A stretch of DNA of 64,000 nt from Salarchaeum japonicum (GCF_020614395.1 NZ_CP085324.1:501564-565563), one strand, 5' to 3'. Shown: positions 1 to 8,670, counted from the stretch's first letter. The notes: a model not told the origin generated them from the letters alone. Translations and numbers: made by a program.

Positions 1-1235
1 ACGTCCACGACGCGTTCGAGCGCGATGGGCGTCCCCGCGACCACCGCGTCCGGACTGACCGCGTCGATGGTCGCTTCGAGGTCGGCGACCTGAGCGTCCG
101 AGTACCCCATCGCCGGGAGGACGCGGTCGAGGTGGTCGTACTCGTCGAGCACGTCCGCGATAGACCCGACCGCCGCGCCGCGCGGGTCGAGGCGTTCCGC
201 CGCGCCGCACTCCTCCGCGGCGACCGTCCCCGCGCCGTACGCGGCGTCCCCGTGCGTGAGCGTCGGCCCGTCCTCCACCACGAGCACCGACGCCCCCCGA
301 ATCGGGTCGGGGTCGTCGGCGGTGACGACGGAGTCCGCGTGATAGACGGGCGCGTCGGAGTTCGCGTCCCGCACCCGGGAGACCGTCTCCGCGATGTCGT
401 CCTCGCTCGCCGCGTTCTCCTTGTTCACGACGACCGCGTCCGCGGCTCGGAGGTTCGCCTCCCCCGGATGGTAGGTGTCGGTGTCCCCCGGGCGCAGGGG
501 GTCTGCGAGCACCACGTGGGCGTCCGGCCGCACGAACGGCAGTTCGTTGTTCCCGCCGTCCCACACCAGCACGTCGCTCTCGTCGCTCGCGCGCGCCAAT
601 ATCGCCTCGTAGTCCACGCCCGCGTACACCGTGTGGTCGCGCTCCACGTGCTGTTCGTACTCCTCGCGCTCCTCCACGGTCAGACTGTCGAGGTCGCCGA
701 CGGTGTCGAAGCGCTGCACGCGGTTCGCGGCGAGGTCGCCGTACGGCATCGGCTCACGAACCACGCCCACGTCGAACCCCCGCTCCTGGAGTTCGTCCGC
801 GAACGCCCGCGAGAGCTGTGACTTCCCGCACCCGGTTCGCACGGCGTCCACCGCCACCACCGGCACGTCCACGGCGAGTTGCATCTCGTCCGGGCCGACG
901 AGCCGGAACCCCGCGCCAGCGCCGAGCGCGCGCGACGCCGCGTGCATCACGCGCTCGTGTGAGACATCGGAATACGAGAAGACGACCGTGTCCGCGTCCT
1001 CCTCGCGCACGATGTCCTCCAGCTCGGCTTCGGGGCGAACGGGGATGCCGTCGGGGTACCGGGGGCCGGCGAGTTCGGGCGGGTAGCGGTCGTGTCCCGC
1101 GTCGGTCTCCCCGAGGTTCTGGCCGGGCGCGCGCGTGAACGCCACGACCTCGACGGACTCGTCACCGCGGAAGACGGTGTTGAAGTCGTGGAAGTCGCGG
1201 CCCGCCGCGCCCATGATGACCACGCGTTCTGCCAT
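1..1235 (-). CDS. Cyclic 2,3-diphosphoglycerate synthetase-like GTPase/ATPase (C-terminus cut by window edge)
   Basis: Reading the minus strand from the ATG at 1235 gives an unbroken frame of about 411 residues that runs off the left edge. The N-terminus (MAERVVIMGAAGRDFHDFN) is the nucleotide-binding start typical of the archaeal cyclic 2,3-diphosphoglycerate synthetase family. A second P-loop-like segment (AVRTGCGKSQLSRAF) lies near residue 135, followed by VREPMPYGDL and, near residue 200, VDYEAILARA and WDGGNNELPF, all family hallmarks. In methanogens the enzyme closes 2,3-diphosphoglycerate into its cyclic form with ATP. Many haloarchaea carry this homologue without demonstrated product, so the substrate here is inferred. 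The next gene on the same strand starts 950 bases upstream, so this one probably has its own promoter. Confidence 0.85.
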   Translation of the reverse strand, partial: MAERVVIMGAAGRDFHDFNTVFRGDESVEVVAFTRAPGQNLGETDAGHDRYPPELAGPRYPDGIPVRPEAELEDIVREEDADTVVFSYSDVSHERVMHAASRALGAGAGFRLVGPDEMQLAVDVPVVAVDAVRTGCGKSQLSRAFADELQERGFDVGVVREPMPYGDLAANRVQRFDTVGDLDSLTVEEREEYEQHVERDHTVYAGVDYEAILARASDESDVLVWDGGNNELPFVRPDAHVVLADPLRPGDTDTYHPGEANLRAADAVVVNKENAASEDDIAETVSRVRDANSDAPVYHADSVVTADDPDPIRGASVLVVEDGPTLTHGDAAYGAGTVAAEECGAAERLDPRGAAVGSIADVLDEYDHLDRVLPAMGYSDAQVADLEATIDAVSPDAVVAGTPIALERVVD

Positions 1236-1276
1236 ACGGGAACGAGGGCGGGGACGCCCAAAAGTCCGGAGGCCGC

Positions 1277-2185
1277 CTAGAGGAGGACGGCGGGGAGGTA
1301 GCAGAGGAGACAGGCGAGCGCGCTCCGCCGCTCCATCGCGCCCTCCCGCGCGAGCAACGCGAGCACGACCGCCGACACCCCGGTCATGTACGCGATTGGG
1401 AGGAGGACGTTCCCGGAGACGGCGAGGCCGCCGACGGCCGCGCCGACGCCGAGCGAGAACAGCGGGTCGGTGATGTTGCTCCCGAGGAGGGTGCCGACGG
1501 CGATGCCCTCGCGGTCGCGGCGCACCGCGAGCACGGCGACCGTAATCTCGGGGAGCGTCGTGCCGAGGCCGGTGACGACGCCGACGAGGTACGCCGGCAC
1601 GCCGGTCTCGACGGCGAGCGCGCGCCCGCTGGACACGAGAACGTGCCCGCCCGCGACCACGAGCGCCAGCCCGACGACGGTGCGGAGCGCGGCGCGGGCG
1701 CGCGTCGTGTCGCTCGTGCGCTCGGCCAGCCCCCCGTAGTCCTCGTGTTCGTAGAGTGCGGCGAGGAACACGACGTAGAGCGCGACCGCGAGCACGCCCT
1801 CCAGGTGGCTGACGCCGCCGCCGGTCGCGACGAGCGCGGCCATCACCGTCATCGCGGCGAGCATCCCGCCGCCGTACGCCGCGACCTTCCCCCGGGAGAC
1901 GACGAGCGGGCCGACGAGCGCGACCACGCCGATGCCGAGCGTTATCTGGGACGTGGCGGAGCCGACGATGTGGCCGACCACGAGGTCGCCCGCGCCGTAC
2001 AGCGACCCGTATATCGCGGTCGCTATCTCGGGGAGGCTGCTGCCGACGGCGACGACGGTGATGCCGACGAAGAACGTGGAGACGCCGTACCGGCGGGCGA
2101 GCGCGCTCGTGCCCTCGACGGCGCGGTCGCCGCCGAACACGAGCATCGCGACGCCAACGACGAGCAGGGCGACGGTCGCGAGCAC
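1277..2185 (-). CDS. CaCA-family sodium/calcium exchanger
   Basis: A 302-residue integral membrane protein made of about ten hydrophobic segments in two homologous halves, the layout of K+-independent Na+/Ca2+ exchangers. The alpha-1 repeat (AVGSSLPEIATAIYGSL, residues about 46-62, then GHIVGSATSQ) and alpha-2 repeat (GLGTTLPEITVAVLAV, then GTLLGSNITDPLFSLG) carry the conserved acidic ion-binding residues (SSLPE and TTLPE). It is expected to expel Ca2+ across the cytoplasmic membrane using the sodium gradient. The start is GTG. Length is normal for the archaeal/YrbG type. Ion selectivity cannot be read from sequence. Confidence 0.92.
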   Translation of the reverse strand: MLATVALLVVGVAMLVFGGDRAVEGTSALARRYGVSTFFVGITVVAVGSSLPEIATAIYGSLYGAGDLVVGHIVGSATSQITLGIGVVALVGPLVVSRGKVAAYGGGMLAAMTVMAALVATGGGVSHLEGVLAVALYVVFLAALYEHEDYGGLAERTSDTTRARAALRTVVGLALVVAGGHVLVSSGRALAVETGVPAYLVGVVTGLGTTLPEITVAVLAVRRDREGIAVGTLLGSNITDPLFSLGVGAAVGGLAVSGNVLLPIAYMTGVSAVVLALLAREGAMERRSALACLLCYLPAVLL

Positions 2186-2221
2186 GCCCGGGCTTCGCCC
2201 GCCACCCCGAAAAAGAACGGT

Positions 2222-3046
2222 CTATCCGGTGACGGTGCCGGCGACGAGGTCGGCGAGTTCGCCGGTGACGCTGTACGCGGGCGTGTCCACCCGCACCGTC
2301 GTCGCGTCCGTGATGTCGTCGAACCGGAGGTGGAGTTCGTAGAAGCCGTCGTCGCCGATGGGCGCGGCCTCCTGCTGGCCGGACTCCACGGCGGTCGCCC
2401 ACGCGTACTCGCCGCCGTACGCGGCGTCGACGCGGCCGTCGATGTGGTAGGCGGCCGGTTTCTCGAAGTCCGTGCCCGCCATCGGATAGCTCTGGTCGTG
2501 CCACGTCCAGAACCCCTCGTCGATGACGTACACGTCCGTGTAGTCCGCGGACTGGAGGGCGGACGCCCGGATGGAGGAGAGGTGGTGGGGACAGCCGCAG
2601 TAGGCGACGACGCGGTCGTCCGTCGGCCAGCCCTCGACGGGGCCGCCGGACGCCTGCGTCTGCGCGGGACTGTTCACCGCGCCGTAGATGTGTGAGTGCT
2701 CGTACTGGGTCTTCGGGCGGGCGTCCACGAACCGCGCCTCGCCGCGGTCGTACCAGTACTTCGCCACGTCGATGGGCGCGAGTTTCACGGTTTCGCCCTC
2801 GACGTCCAGCGTCTCGAACGCGTCCGTGTCGATGGAGCGCTCCGCGGGCGGGTCGTCGAACTCGGGCGGCAGGCCGTCCGCGGGGTCGGGGTCGTCGGGG
2901 TAGTCGCCGTTCCGGACGAACGTCGCCTCTAGGTTCCCCGCGTGGTAGAGCGCGGACGTGCCGCTTCCACTGCTCCCGCCGAGACAGCCGGCGAGTCCGG
3001 CGGCGGCCGCGCCGCCCACCGCGCCGAGGAACGCGCGTCGGTTCAT
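2222..3046 (-). CDS. Rhodanese-domain lipoprotein with Tat signal
   Basis: A 274-residue protein beginning MNRRAFLGAVGG, a twin-arginine signal followed by the lipobox LAGC, so it should be exported folded and lipid-anchored. Residues about 90-185 form a rhodanese domain: RFVDARPKTQYEHSHIYGA (CH2A-like), then VVAYCGCPHHLSSIRAS, in which the Cys of YCGCPHH fits the active-site loop. A roughly 85-residue beta-rich C-terminal domain follows. Likely roles are persulfide or thiol chemistry outside the membrane, but no substrate is evident. A second ATG six bases upstream would add two residues; the chosen start places the Arg pair normally. It stands alone between the exchanger and a small acidic protein. 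Confidence 0.85.
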   Translation of the reverse strand: MNRRAFLGAVGGAAAAGLAGCLGGSSGSGTSALYHAGNLEATFVRNGDYPDDPDPADGLPPEFDDPPAERSIDTDAFETLDVEGETVKLAPIDVAKYWYDRGEARFVDARPKTQYEHSHIYGAVNSPAQTQASGGPVEGWPTDDRVVAYCGCPHHLSSIRASALQSADYTDVYVIDEGFWTWHDQSYPMAGTDFEKPAAYHIDGRVDAAYGGEYAWATAVESGQQEAAPIGDDGFYELHLRFDDITDATTVRVDTPAYSVTGELADLVAGTVTG

Positions 3047-3089
3047 ACCCATGTCAGGGACTCGGATAAGTTAGGGTTGACGCAGTCGG

Positions 3090-3350
3090 CTACGCCCGCG
3101 CTACGTCGGTGACGACGCCGAACGTCGCCCAGCCGTCGCCCGCGTTCCGTCCGACCACGAGGTCGTCGCCGTCCGTCACCAGGCGGTAGTCGGCGTCGTC
3201 GTCCACTCGGGCGGCTTCGCCCTGGAAGTCCTCCTGGAAGAACTCCGCGCTCTCGATTTCGAACTCGTGCGTCTCTCCGTCGGCGAACGTCAACGCGACG
3301 GGGTCGGGCGCGACGTTGTACACGCGTTTCGCGTGCTCGTTCAGGCTCAT
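3090..3350 (-). CDS. Small acidic haloarchaeal protein, unknown function
   Basis: An 86-residue acidic protein with no Cys and no membrane segment (starts MSLNEHAKRVYNVAPDPVAL). It looks like a small beta-sheet domain: alternating hydrophobic pattern in ALTFADGETHEFEIESAEFF and in DYRLVTDGDDLVVGRN. The acidic codon-constrained frame distinguishes it from a much longer open frame that continues upstream on the same strand and is not coding. It is divergent to the FAH-family gene, about 80 bases apart. I do not recognise a named family. Confidence 0.7.
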   Translation of the reverse strand: MSLNEHAKRVYNVAPDPVALTFADGETHEFEIESAEFFQEDFQGEAARVDDDADYRLVTDGDDLVVGRNAGDGWATFGVVTDVARA

Positions 3351-3428
3351 ACTCGCCGGGAGGGCGCGCACTGGCAAGGCGGTGTCGGGAGCGCAACGCC
3401 TACGGCGGCCTCCCGCGAACCCGAGCGC

Positions 3429-4136
3429 ATGAAACTCGCTCGCGCCCGCATCGACGGCGAGGTCGTCGAGGGACGCTACGAGGACGGCGCGCTCGTCACC
3501 GCTGACGCCGAGCACGACGTGCCCACCGAGGACTTGCTCGCGCCGTGTTCGCCGTCGGCGCTCTACTGCGTCGGCCGGAACTACGCGGCGACGCTCGACC
3601 AGATGGAGTACGAGCGCCCCGACCAGCCCGACTTCTTCATCAAGCCCCCGGTGTCCGTCATCGGCCCCGGCGACGAAATCCCGTACCCGAGTTTCTCCGA
3701 GGAGGTGACGTACGCCGGCGAACTCGCCGCCGTCATCGACGAGGAGTGCACGAACGTCTCCGAGGACGACGTTCCCGAGGTCGTGCGCGGGTACACCATC
3801 ATGAACGACGTGGACGCGCTCGACCAGCCCGGCCGCACCGCCCGGAAGGCGTTCGACGGCTCCGGCCCGCTCGGCCCCTGGATAGAGACCGACCTCGACC
3901 CCACGAGTATCGACATGCACACCGTCGTGGACGGCGAGCGCCGCCAGGAGTCCAACACCGAACTGATGCTGTTCGACCCGCACGAGATAGTATCCTTCCT
4001 CAGCGAGCGGTTCACGTTCAAGCCCGGTGACGTGGTCGCGTTCGGCAGTCCCGCGAACCCCGGAACCGTCGAACCCGGGAGCGAGGTGTCGATTACGTAC
4101 GAGGGCGTCGGCACCCTCGAAAACACCGTCCGTTAG
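3429..4136 (+). CDS. Fumarylacetoacetate hydrolase (FAH) family protein
   Basis: A 235-residue FAH/2-hydroxyhepta-2,4-diene-1,7-dioate isomerase-type protein. The fold signatures are YCVGRNYAATLDQM (residues about 45-58), FIKPPVSVIGPGDEIPYP, and the metal-binding region VTYAGELAAVIDEE, where the Glu and Asp pattern (E-x-E) binds Mg2+. GYTIMNDVDALD and KAFDGSGPLGPWI complete the active-site shell. The family covers hydrolases, isomerases and oxaloacetate decarboxylases; Met-Asn-Asp in place of the usual NDVTARD leaves the reaction open. A TTG-initiated longer frame upstream was rejected because it would extend into the divergent gene. Its stop overlaps the convergent cupin gene by four bases. 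Confidence 0.88.
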   Translation: MKLARARIDGEVVEGRYEDGALVTADAEHDVPTEDLLAPCSPSALYCVGRNYAATLDQMEYERPDQPDFFIKPPVSVIGPGDEIPYPSFSEEVTYAGELAAVIDEECTNVSEDDVPEVVRGYTIMNDVDALDQPGRTARKAFDGSGPLGPWIETDLDPTSIDMHTVVDGERRQESNTELMLFDPHEIVSFLSERFTFKPGDVVAFGSPANPGTVEPGSEVSITYEGVGTLENTVR

Positions 4137-4501
4137 AGCCGCTCCGGGTTCTCGACGGTTCGCTCGGACGCGTCGGCGTCGCCCGTGTTCAGGGTGCCCG
4201 CGGGTTCGACGAGGAGGACTTTCGCCTCGCCGTCGCGCGCGACCGGTCTGTGTTCGACGCCCGCCGGCACGACGACGAGTTCGCCCGCCGCGAGTTCGAC
4301 GGAGTCGCCGTCGCGGAGCTCGATGGTGAGGCGGCCGTCGAGGACGTAGAACAGTTCGTCCGCGTCCTCGTGGGCGTGCCAGACGAACTCGCCCTCCAAT
4401 CGCGCGGCCTTCACGTGCTGGTCGTTCGCCTCGGCGAGCACGCGCGGACTCCACTGCTCGCTGAACGAGTCGAAGGCGTCGTCGAGACTGACTTTCTCCA
4501 T
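4133..4501 (-). CDS. Cupin-domain protein
   Basis: A 122-residue single-domain cupin. Motif 1 is visible as VWHAHEDADELFYVLDGRL (residues about 38-56), with the His-x-His...Glu metal ligands, and motif 2 as GELVVVPAGVEHRPVA with the last His. The predicted fold is a small beta barrel binding one divalent metal. Proteins of this size are often annotated as mannose-6-phosphate isomerase-like or dioxygenase-like, but the reaction cannot be assigned. It is convergent with the FAH-family gene and the stop codons overlap. Confidence 0.88.
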   Translation of the reverse strand: MEKVSLDDAFDSFSEQWSPRVLAEANDQHVKAARLEGEFVWHAHEDADELFYVLDGRLTIELRDGDSVELAAGELVVVPAGVEHRPVARDGEAKVLLVEPAGTLNTGDADASERTVENPERL

Positions 4502-4608
4502 ACGCTCCGATGGGCGGCGGCCGGAATGAGGGTTCGGGACGCGGAGCCATGGCACGGCCGGGCGTATCCGGGGGGTTCTTCCGTCCCCGTCGCGTTCTCC
4601 CGAACCCA

Positions 4609-4788
4609 ATGGGCTTCGGAAGCTACGACGAGTCCGAGCAGAAAGACCAGAGCGCGAACGTGGACGAGGACGCGGGCGTGAACGTCCACGAGAACGACCA
4701 CGAGGGCGAAGTCGCGCTGGAGGGCGGCGACGACACGGACGCGCTCGTGGACGCGCTCAGCGACATGAAAGACAGCGACGACGACTAA
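4609..4788 (+). CDS. DUF5786-type small acidic protein
   Basis: A 59-residue, extremely acidic protein starting MGFGSYDESEQKDQSANVDE and ending in an Asp/Ser-rich tail. This opening is highly conserved among haloarchaea (DUF5786 family); its function is not known. The ATG at the MGFGS start is chosen over an upstream in-frame ATG because the sequence before it has no acidic codon bias. The protein is too short for an enzyme and probably natively flexible. Confidence 0.75.
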   Translation: MGFGSYDESEQKDQSANVDEDAGVNVHENDHEGEVALEGGDDTDALVDALSDMKDSDDD

Positions 4789-4845
4789 CGCTCGGTTCTT
4801 CGCCTTCTGGTAGCGAGTGACACGCCACCGGGTGTTTCAGAACCC

Positions 4846-4852
4846 GTTTAGG
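4846..4852 (+). promoter_or_regulatory. TATA-like box of the YchF gene
   Basis: GTTTAGG centred about 26 bases before the ATG of the YchF gene, preceded by the purine-containing stretch AGAACCC that could serve as BRE. This spacing would give a leaderless transcript. Position and composition only; no experimental signal is visible. Confidence 0.45.
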
Positions 4853-4874
4853 CGCGAATCGTCTCTTTCGGGTA

Positions 4875-6062
4875 ATGAGTTACAAGATCGGTCTCGTGGG
4901 CAAGCCCTCGGTGGGGAAGTCCACGTTCTTCAACGCGGCGACGATGGGTGACGTGCCGGAGGGCGCGTACCCCTTCACGACCATCGACCCGAGCCTCGGC
5001 GAGGCGTACGTTCGCGTGGACTGCGCGGCCCCGGACTTCGACGAGACGTGCGAGCCGAACACGGGCTACTGCCGGGACGACAAGCGCTTCGTCCCCGTGA
5101 AACTCGTGGACGTGGCGGGCTTGATTCCGGGCGCGCACGAGGGGAAGGGCCTCGGGAATCAGTTCCTCACCGACCTGAACGAGGCGGACGTGCTCGTGCA
5201 CGTCGTGGACTTCTCCGGGGAGACGGACATGGAGGGCGAACCCACGGAGGGCCACGACCCCCGCGACGATATCGACTTCCTCGAAGCGGAACTCGACCAA
5301 TGGTACCTCGGGATTCTGGAGAAGGGTATCGAGCGCTTCGAGACCCGGCACATGGCCGAGACGGAACTCGAAGTCGAACTCGCGGAGCAGATGAGCGCGT
5401 TCGGCACGAACAAGGACGAGATCAAACAGGTAATTCTCTCGCTCGGCCTCGAACTCGACCCCGAGACGTGGGACGACGCGGACGAACTCGAACTCGCCCG
5501 CGAAATCCGCAAGCGCACGAAGCCGATGGTCGTCGCGGCGAACAAGATGGACACGCCCGAAGCCCGCGCGAACTACGAGGAGATTACGAGCGACCCCGAC
5601 TACGACCACCTCACCATCGTCCCGTGTAGCGCGCACGCCGAGAAAGCGCTCAAGACCGCCGAGGAGAACGGCGTCGTGGAGTACACGCCGGGCGCGAGCG
5701 ACTTCGAGATCACGGGCGACGTGAGCGACGAGCAAGCCGCGGGCCTCGAACAGATTCGGGAGTTCGTCTCCGAGTTCGACGGCTCCGGCGTCCAGCGCGC
5801 GCTCGAAGCCGCGCTGTTCGAGGAACTCGACGCCGTCGCCGTCTTCCCCGGGAGCGCGAACGGGAACTGGACGAACGGCCCGTTCCCCGACTGCTTCGTC
5901 CTCCCCGCGAACGCGACCGCCGAGGACTTCGCCTACCACCTCCACTCCGACATCGGCGACGGCTTCCTCCACGCCATCGACTGCCGGACCGACCGCCAGA
6001 TCGGCGCGGACACCGAACTCGAAACCGGCGACGTGGTCGAAGTCATCTCCACGAACCAGTAA
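4875..6062 (+). CDS. ychF: YchF/OLA1-family redox-regulated ATPase
   Basis: A 395-residue P-loop NTPase of the OBG/YchF group. G1 is GLVGKPSVGKSTFFN (residues 6-20), G3 is LVDVAGLIPGAHEGKGLGNQ, and the G4 region reads VAANKMDTPEARA. The Leu-rich coiled insertion and a C-terminal TGS domain (AVFPGSANGNWTNGPFPDCF through to the terminal VEVISTNQ) match the archaeal form in length and order. The family binds ribosomes and prefers ATP over GTP. It is a housekeeping gene with its own promoter and acidic haloarchaeal composition. Confidence 0.95.
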   Translation: MSYKIGLVGKPSVGKSTFFNAATMGDVPEGAYPFTTIDPSLGEAYVRVDCAAPDFDETCEPNTGYCRDDKRFVPVKLVDVAGLIPGAHEGKGLGNQFLTDLNEADVLVHVVDFSGETDMEGEPTEGHDPRDDIDFLEAELDQWYLGILEKGIERFETRHMAETELEVELAEQMSAFGTNKDEIKQVILSLGLELDPETWDDADELELAREIRKRTKPMVVAANKMDTPEARANYEEITSDPDYDHLTIVPCSAHAEKALKTAEENGVVEYTPGASDFEITGDVSDEQAAGLEQIREFVSEFDGSGVQRALEAALFEELDAVAVFPGSANGNWTNGPFPDCFVLPANATAEDFAYHLHSDIGDGFLHAIDCRTDRQIGADTELETGDVVEVISTNQ

Positions 6063-6105
6063 CCACCAGAAGACACTTCCGCCTACTGACTGTTTCTCCG
6101 GGAAG

Positions 6106-6477
6106 ATGCCCATCACCCGTCGGTGGTTCGTTCGAACCGCGCCGCTCGCCGCACTCGCACTCGCCGGGTGTAGTTCGTCGCGGGAAACCGGCGTCACCGA
6201 CCTCTCCCTGACGAACCACACCTCAAGCGAGGTGACGGTCACTGTTCGGGTCGTTCGCAAGGACGACACGCGAGTACTCGCCGACACGGTTTCGATAGCC
6301 GTCGGGGCGACTCGAACGTACGAAAACCCCGTCGACGGGTCGACGGTTCGCGTCAGCGTCGATGTCGAGAACGGGCCGGAAGGGACGCGTGAGTGGACGG
6401 AGTGGGCGAGTGATTCGTCCGGGCTGTTCGTCGATATCCGCGAGCGGGACGTGTCGTTCTCCGTGGTCGCCGCCTAG
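6106..6477 (+). CDS. Small Tat-exported lipoprotein, unknown function
   Basis: A 123-residue protein opening MPITRRWFVRTAPLAALALAG with lipobox LAGC at Cys22, so it is predicted to be Tat-exported and lipid-anchored. The mature part is a single beta-sandwich-like domain (repeated alternating pattern in TDLSLTNHTSSEVTVTVRVV and GSTVRVSVDVENG), common among haloarchaeal surface lipoproteins. No catalytic motif is present. Its stop overlaps that of the convergent DUF5518-like gene by four bases. Confidence 0.75.
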   Translation: MPITRRWFVRTAPLAALALAGCSSSRETGVTDLSLTNHTSSEVTVTVRVVRKDDTRVLADTVSIAVGATRTYENPVDGSTVRVSVDVENGPEGTREWTEWASDSSGLFVDIRERDVSFSVVAA

Positions 6478-6821
6478 TACTCTTCTTCGAGGTAGCCGCC
6501 GATGTAGCCGCCGGCGGCGCTCAGGGCGGCCGTGATGCCGACGACGAATACGACGACGAAGAGGACGGCGACGATGCCGAGCGCGGCGAATTCGATGGGG
6601 ACGAAGGGGAGCGCGGCGGAGAACACCGCGAGCACGAGAATGATGGGGAGGGAGGCGACGAGTCCCGATATCGCGCCGACGCGCGCGCCGTCTCCCGGGC
6701 CGTTCGCCTGGAGGTAGCCGGCGGCCGCGCCGCCGAGGACGGGTGAAACGCCCGTGAAGGAGAGGACGACCGTGACCGCGGCTCCGATGAGGGCGTTGAT
6801 GAGCGTGTTGTCGTTCGCCAT
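6474..6821 (-). CDS. DUF5518-like small membrane protein
   Basis: A 115-residue membrane protein with four hydrophobic stretches (LINALIGAAVTVVLSFTG; VLGGAAAGYLQ; ISGLVASLPIILVLAVFSAA; IVAVLFVVVFVVGITAALSA) and the glycine-rich turn YLQANGPGDGARVGA, which is characteristic of haloarchaeal DUF5518 proteins. Function is unknown. Convergent overlap with the preceding lipoprotein gene. Confidence 0.75.
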   Translation of the reverse strand: MANDNTLINALIGAAVTVVLSFTGVSPVLGGAAAGYLQANGPGDGARVGAISGLVASLPIILVLAVFSAALPFVPIEFAALGIVAVLFVVVFVVGITAALSAAGGYIGGYLEEEY

Positions 6822-6862
6822 ACGCGTCAGAACGCGGCCCCGGGATAAGTCGGTTGTGTCGG

Positions 6863-7909
6863 TTAGGCGCGCGCGGCGGTGACGGTGCGTTGCCACGCGG
6901 CGAGCCAGTCGTCGAGGGAGGCGGCGAGCACGTCGTAGGCGGGGTTGACGGTGGCGTCCGGGGTGCGGACGTACTGGTCGAAGTCCTCGGGGAGCGCGGC
7001 GTCCTCGATGACGGGGAGCGCGCCGGTGAGCACCGCGAGGCGGCCCTGGACGTTCGGTTCGAGGAGGAACTCCGTGAAGGCGTCCGCGTTCTCGGGGTTC
7101 GCGGCGTCCGCGAACCGGCCGACGCCCTCGACGTGTCGGTAGGCCGCCCCGTCGAGGAACTGCACGCGGTAGCGTTCGAGGTCGAGGCGGTCGCGCGCGG
7201 CGAACAGGGTCGTAGTGGACGTGCCGACGAGGAGCGCGCCGAGGCCGTTCCGGTAGGCGGTGCGGGCGGCCGTGCTCGACGCGACGAGGTGGGCGCCCGC
7301 GTCCAGGAACGCGCGCCAGCGCTCGCAGGCGTCCGCCAGGCCGAACTCGCGCACCGACCACGCGAAGAACGCGCGGCCGAGCGCGTCCGTCCGGGGGTCG
7401 GGGACGAGCGTGAGCGGCGCGTACTCCGGGGAGAAGAACGACGCGAACGACGCGGGCGGGTCTATTCGCGTCTCGTCGTACACGAGACACACGTCCGAGC
7501 GCGTGACCGGGAGCACGCGCTCCTCGGGGTCGAACTCGTACGCGTCCAGCACGCGGTCGTAGCCGTTCGCGGCCGCGAACAGGCCGTCGGTGCGGTCGCG
7601 CGCGGTGGCGAGCGCGGACGGCGTGACGCCGAGGAAGGCGTCCGCGTCCACCGCCGCGCCCTGGAGGTGGCGGGCGACGTACGCGGACAGCGCGCCCGGC
7701 GGCGTCTCCCAGGAGAGCGAGGTTTCGGTCTGCGCTCGGAACTCCTCCGCGAGCCAGTTCCCGGCGACTTCGGCGTCGGGACTCGACGCGACGAACTCGC
7801 GGGTCGCGCCCGCCGTCAACGTCTCTGCGGGCGTACTGGAGTCCGCGCACCCGGCGAGGCCGGCGAGCGCGCCGGAGGCGAGCGACGTGAGGAGGGCGCG
7901 ACGACGCAT
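6863..7909 (-). CDS. ABC-type substrate-binding lipoprotein (thiamine/iron-type, ThiB-like)
   Basis: A 348-residue protein beginning MRRRALLTSLASGALAGLAG with a lipobox Cys near position 21: an exported lipid-anchored receptor. The mature part resembles cluster D extracellular solute-binding proteins of the thiamine/Fe3+ type (LPVTRSDVCLVYDETRIDPP; LTLVPDPRTDALGRAFFAW; NAFTEFLL-type closing helix). No permease or ATPase gene is adjacent, so it either works with a transporter encoded elsewhere or has another extracellular binding role. The ligand is inferred from family likeness only. The start is the ATG that places the Arg-rich Tat motif at the N-terminus. Confidence 0.75.
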   Translation of the reverse strand: MRRRALLTSLASGALAGLAGCADSSTPAETLTAGATREFVASSPDAEVAGNWLAEEFRAQTETSLSWETPPGALSAYVARHLQGAAVDADAFLGVTPSALATARDRTDGLFAAANGYDRVLDAYEFDPEERVLPVTRSDVCLVYDETRIDPPASFASFFSPEYAPLTLVPDPRTDALGRAFFAWSVREFGLADACERWRAFLDAGAHLVASSTAARTAYRNGLGALLVGTSTTTLFAARDRLDLERYRVQFLDGAAYRHVEGVGRFADAANPENADAFTEFLLEPNVQGRLAVLTGALPVIEDAALPEDFDQYVRTPDATVNPAYDVLAASLDDWLAAWQRTVTAARA

Positions 7910-7950
7910 CACTCGGTTCTCGTCACACGACGACCTTAGGCTTTTACGAC

Positions 7951-8121
7951 CTACACGCCGCCGTACATCGCGTGGTTCTCCTCGTCGACGAGGTTGTGGA
8001 GGCGGCGTTCGGAGGAACCGAACTGGTGTTGACAGCGCTCGACCCACGAGGTCGCGTCCTCGATGGTGGGGTGGTCGGTCGTCGATGCGGGCGTCGCGGT
8101 CGGTGTCGTGCTCTGACTCAT
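7951..8121 (-). CDS. Small haloarchaeal protein, unknown function
   Basis: A 56-residue protein with a Ser/Thr-rich flexible head (MSQSTTPTATPASTTDHPTI) and a compact helical tail containing one Cys and several His (WVERCQHQFGSSERRLHNLV). It is divergent from aIF1A across about 200 bases that hold AT-rich promoter-like sequence. The internal ATG is preferred to an upstream one because the extension has no acidic bias. No family recognised. Confidence 0.55.
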   Translation of the reverse strand: MSQSTTPTATPASTTDHPTIEDATSWVERCQHQFGSSERRLHNLVDEENHAMYGGV

Positions 8122-8322
8122 CTGGGTGGTGGTGACTCGGGTGGATAGCGGGCGGGGCTGTCGGGGGCGTGCTGGCGTGCGAGTGCGTGTACGGATAACA
8201 TCACGAGTACTCCCACACGCGAGACTATCATAAATGTTCATGTTTATACTGGGTGTTGCCACTACGAGCCGTGCTACCACACATATCGGATGACTTTACC
8301 GTCTCCCCACCCAAACTAAACT

Positions 8323-8607
8323 GTGAGTGAAGAAAGTGGCCGCCGGAACCTCCGGATGCCAAACGACGACGAAGTCTTCGCCGTGGTCTCCCAACACAAC
8401 GGGGGCAACCACGTCGAACTCCAGTGCGCAGACGGCAAAACACGCATGGGCCGCATCCCCGGCCGCATGAAGTACCGCGTCTGGATCGAGGAGGGCGACG
8501 TCGTCCTCGCCGAACCCTGGGACTGGCAGGACGAGAAAGCCAACGTCGAATGGCGCTACGACGACCAGGCAGCAGAACAGCTCCGCGAAGAAGGCCACAT
8601 CGACTAA
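8323..8607 (+). CDS. eif1A: Translation initiation factor aIF1A
   Basis: A 94-residue S1/OB-fold protein: [20 protein letters not shown], then [20 protein letters not shown], and [20 protein letters not shown], the exact core of archaeal eIF1A. It binds the 30S A-site and scans for start codons with aIF1. The start codon is GTG; the basic N-terminal tail RRNLRMP follows as in other archaea. It is the last chromosomal gene before the AT-rich island. Confidence 0.97.
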   Translation: MSEESGRRNLRMPNDDEVFAVVSQHNGGNHVELQCADGKTRMGRIPGRMKYRVWIEEGDVVLAEPWDWQDEKANVEWRYDDQAAEQLREEGHID

Positions 8608-8657
8608 CAGACTTCTCACGTCGTTTCCCGCCGCACAGCCACGGGTATCGCGAAAAC

Positions 8658-8670
8658 GGCCTCGGCACTC
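8658..8670. repeat. Candidate left attachment site (13-base direct repeat copy 1)
   Basis: GGCCTCGGCACTC occurs here, 50 bases after the aIF1A stop and exactly where base composition drops, and again at 50317-50329 where it rises. The two copies are identical and in the same orientation. The site is not in a recognisable tRNA gene. Together with a tyrosine recombinase inside the bracket this suggests attL. Confidence 0.45.

Noticed and set aside
132-1138. Long plus-strand frames over the cyclic diphosphoglycerate synthetase region
   Set aside because: They are antisense frames in GC-rich DNA; the minus-strand frame has family motifs and acidic codon bias.
3351-4550. A 486-residue minus-strand frame running through the FAH and cupin genes
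   Set aside because: Only its last 86 codons have acidic protein character and their own ATG; the rest is Arg-rich antisense sequence.
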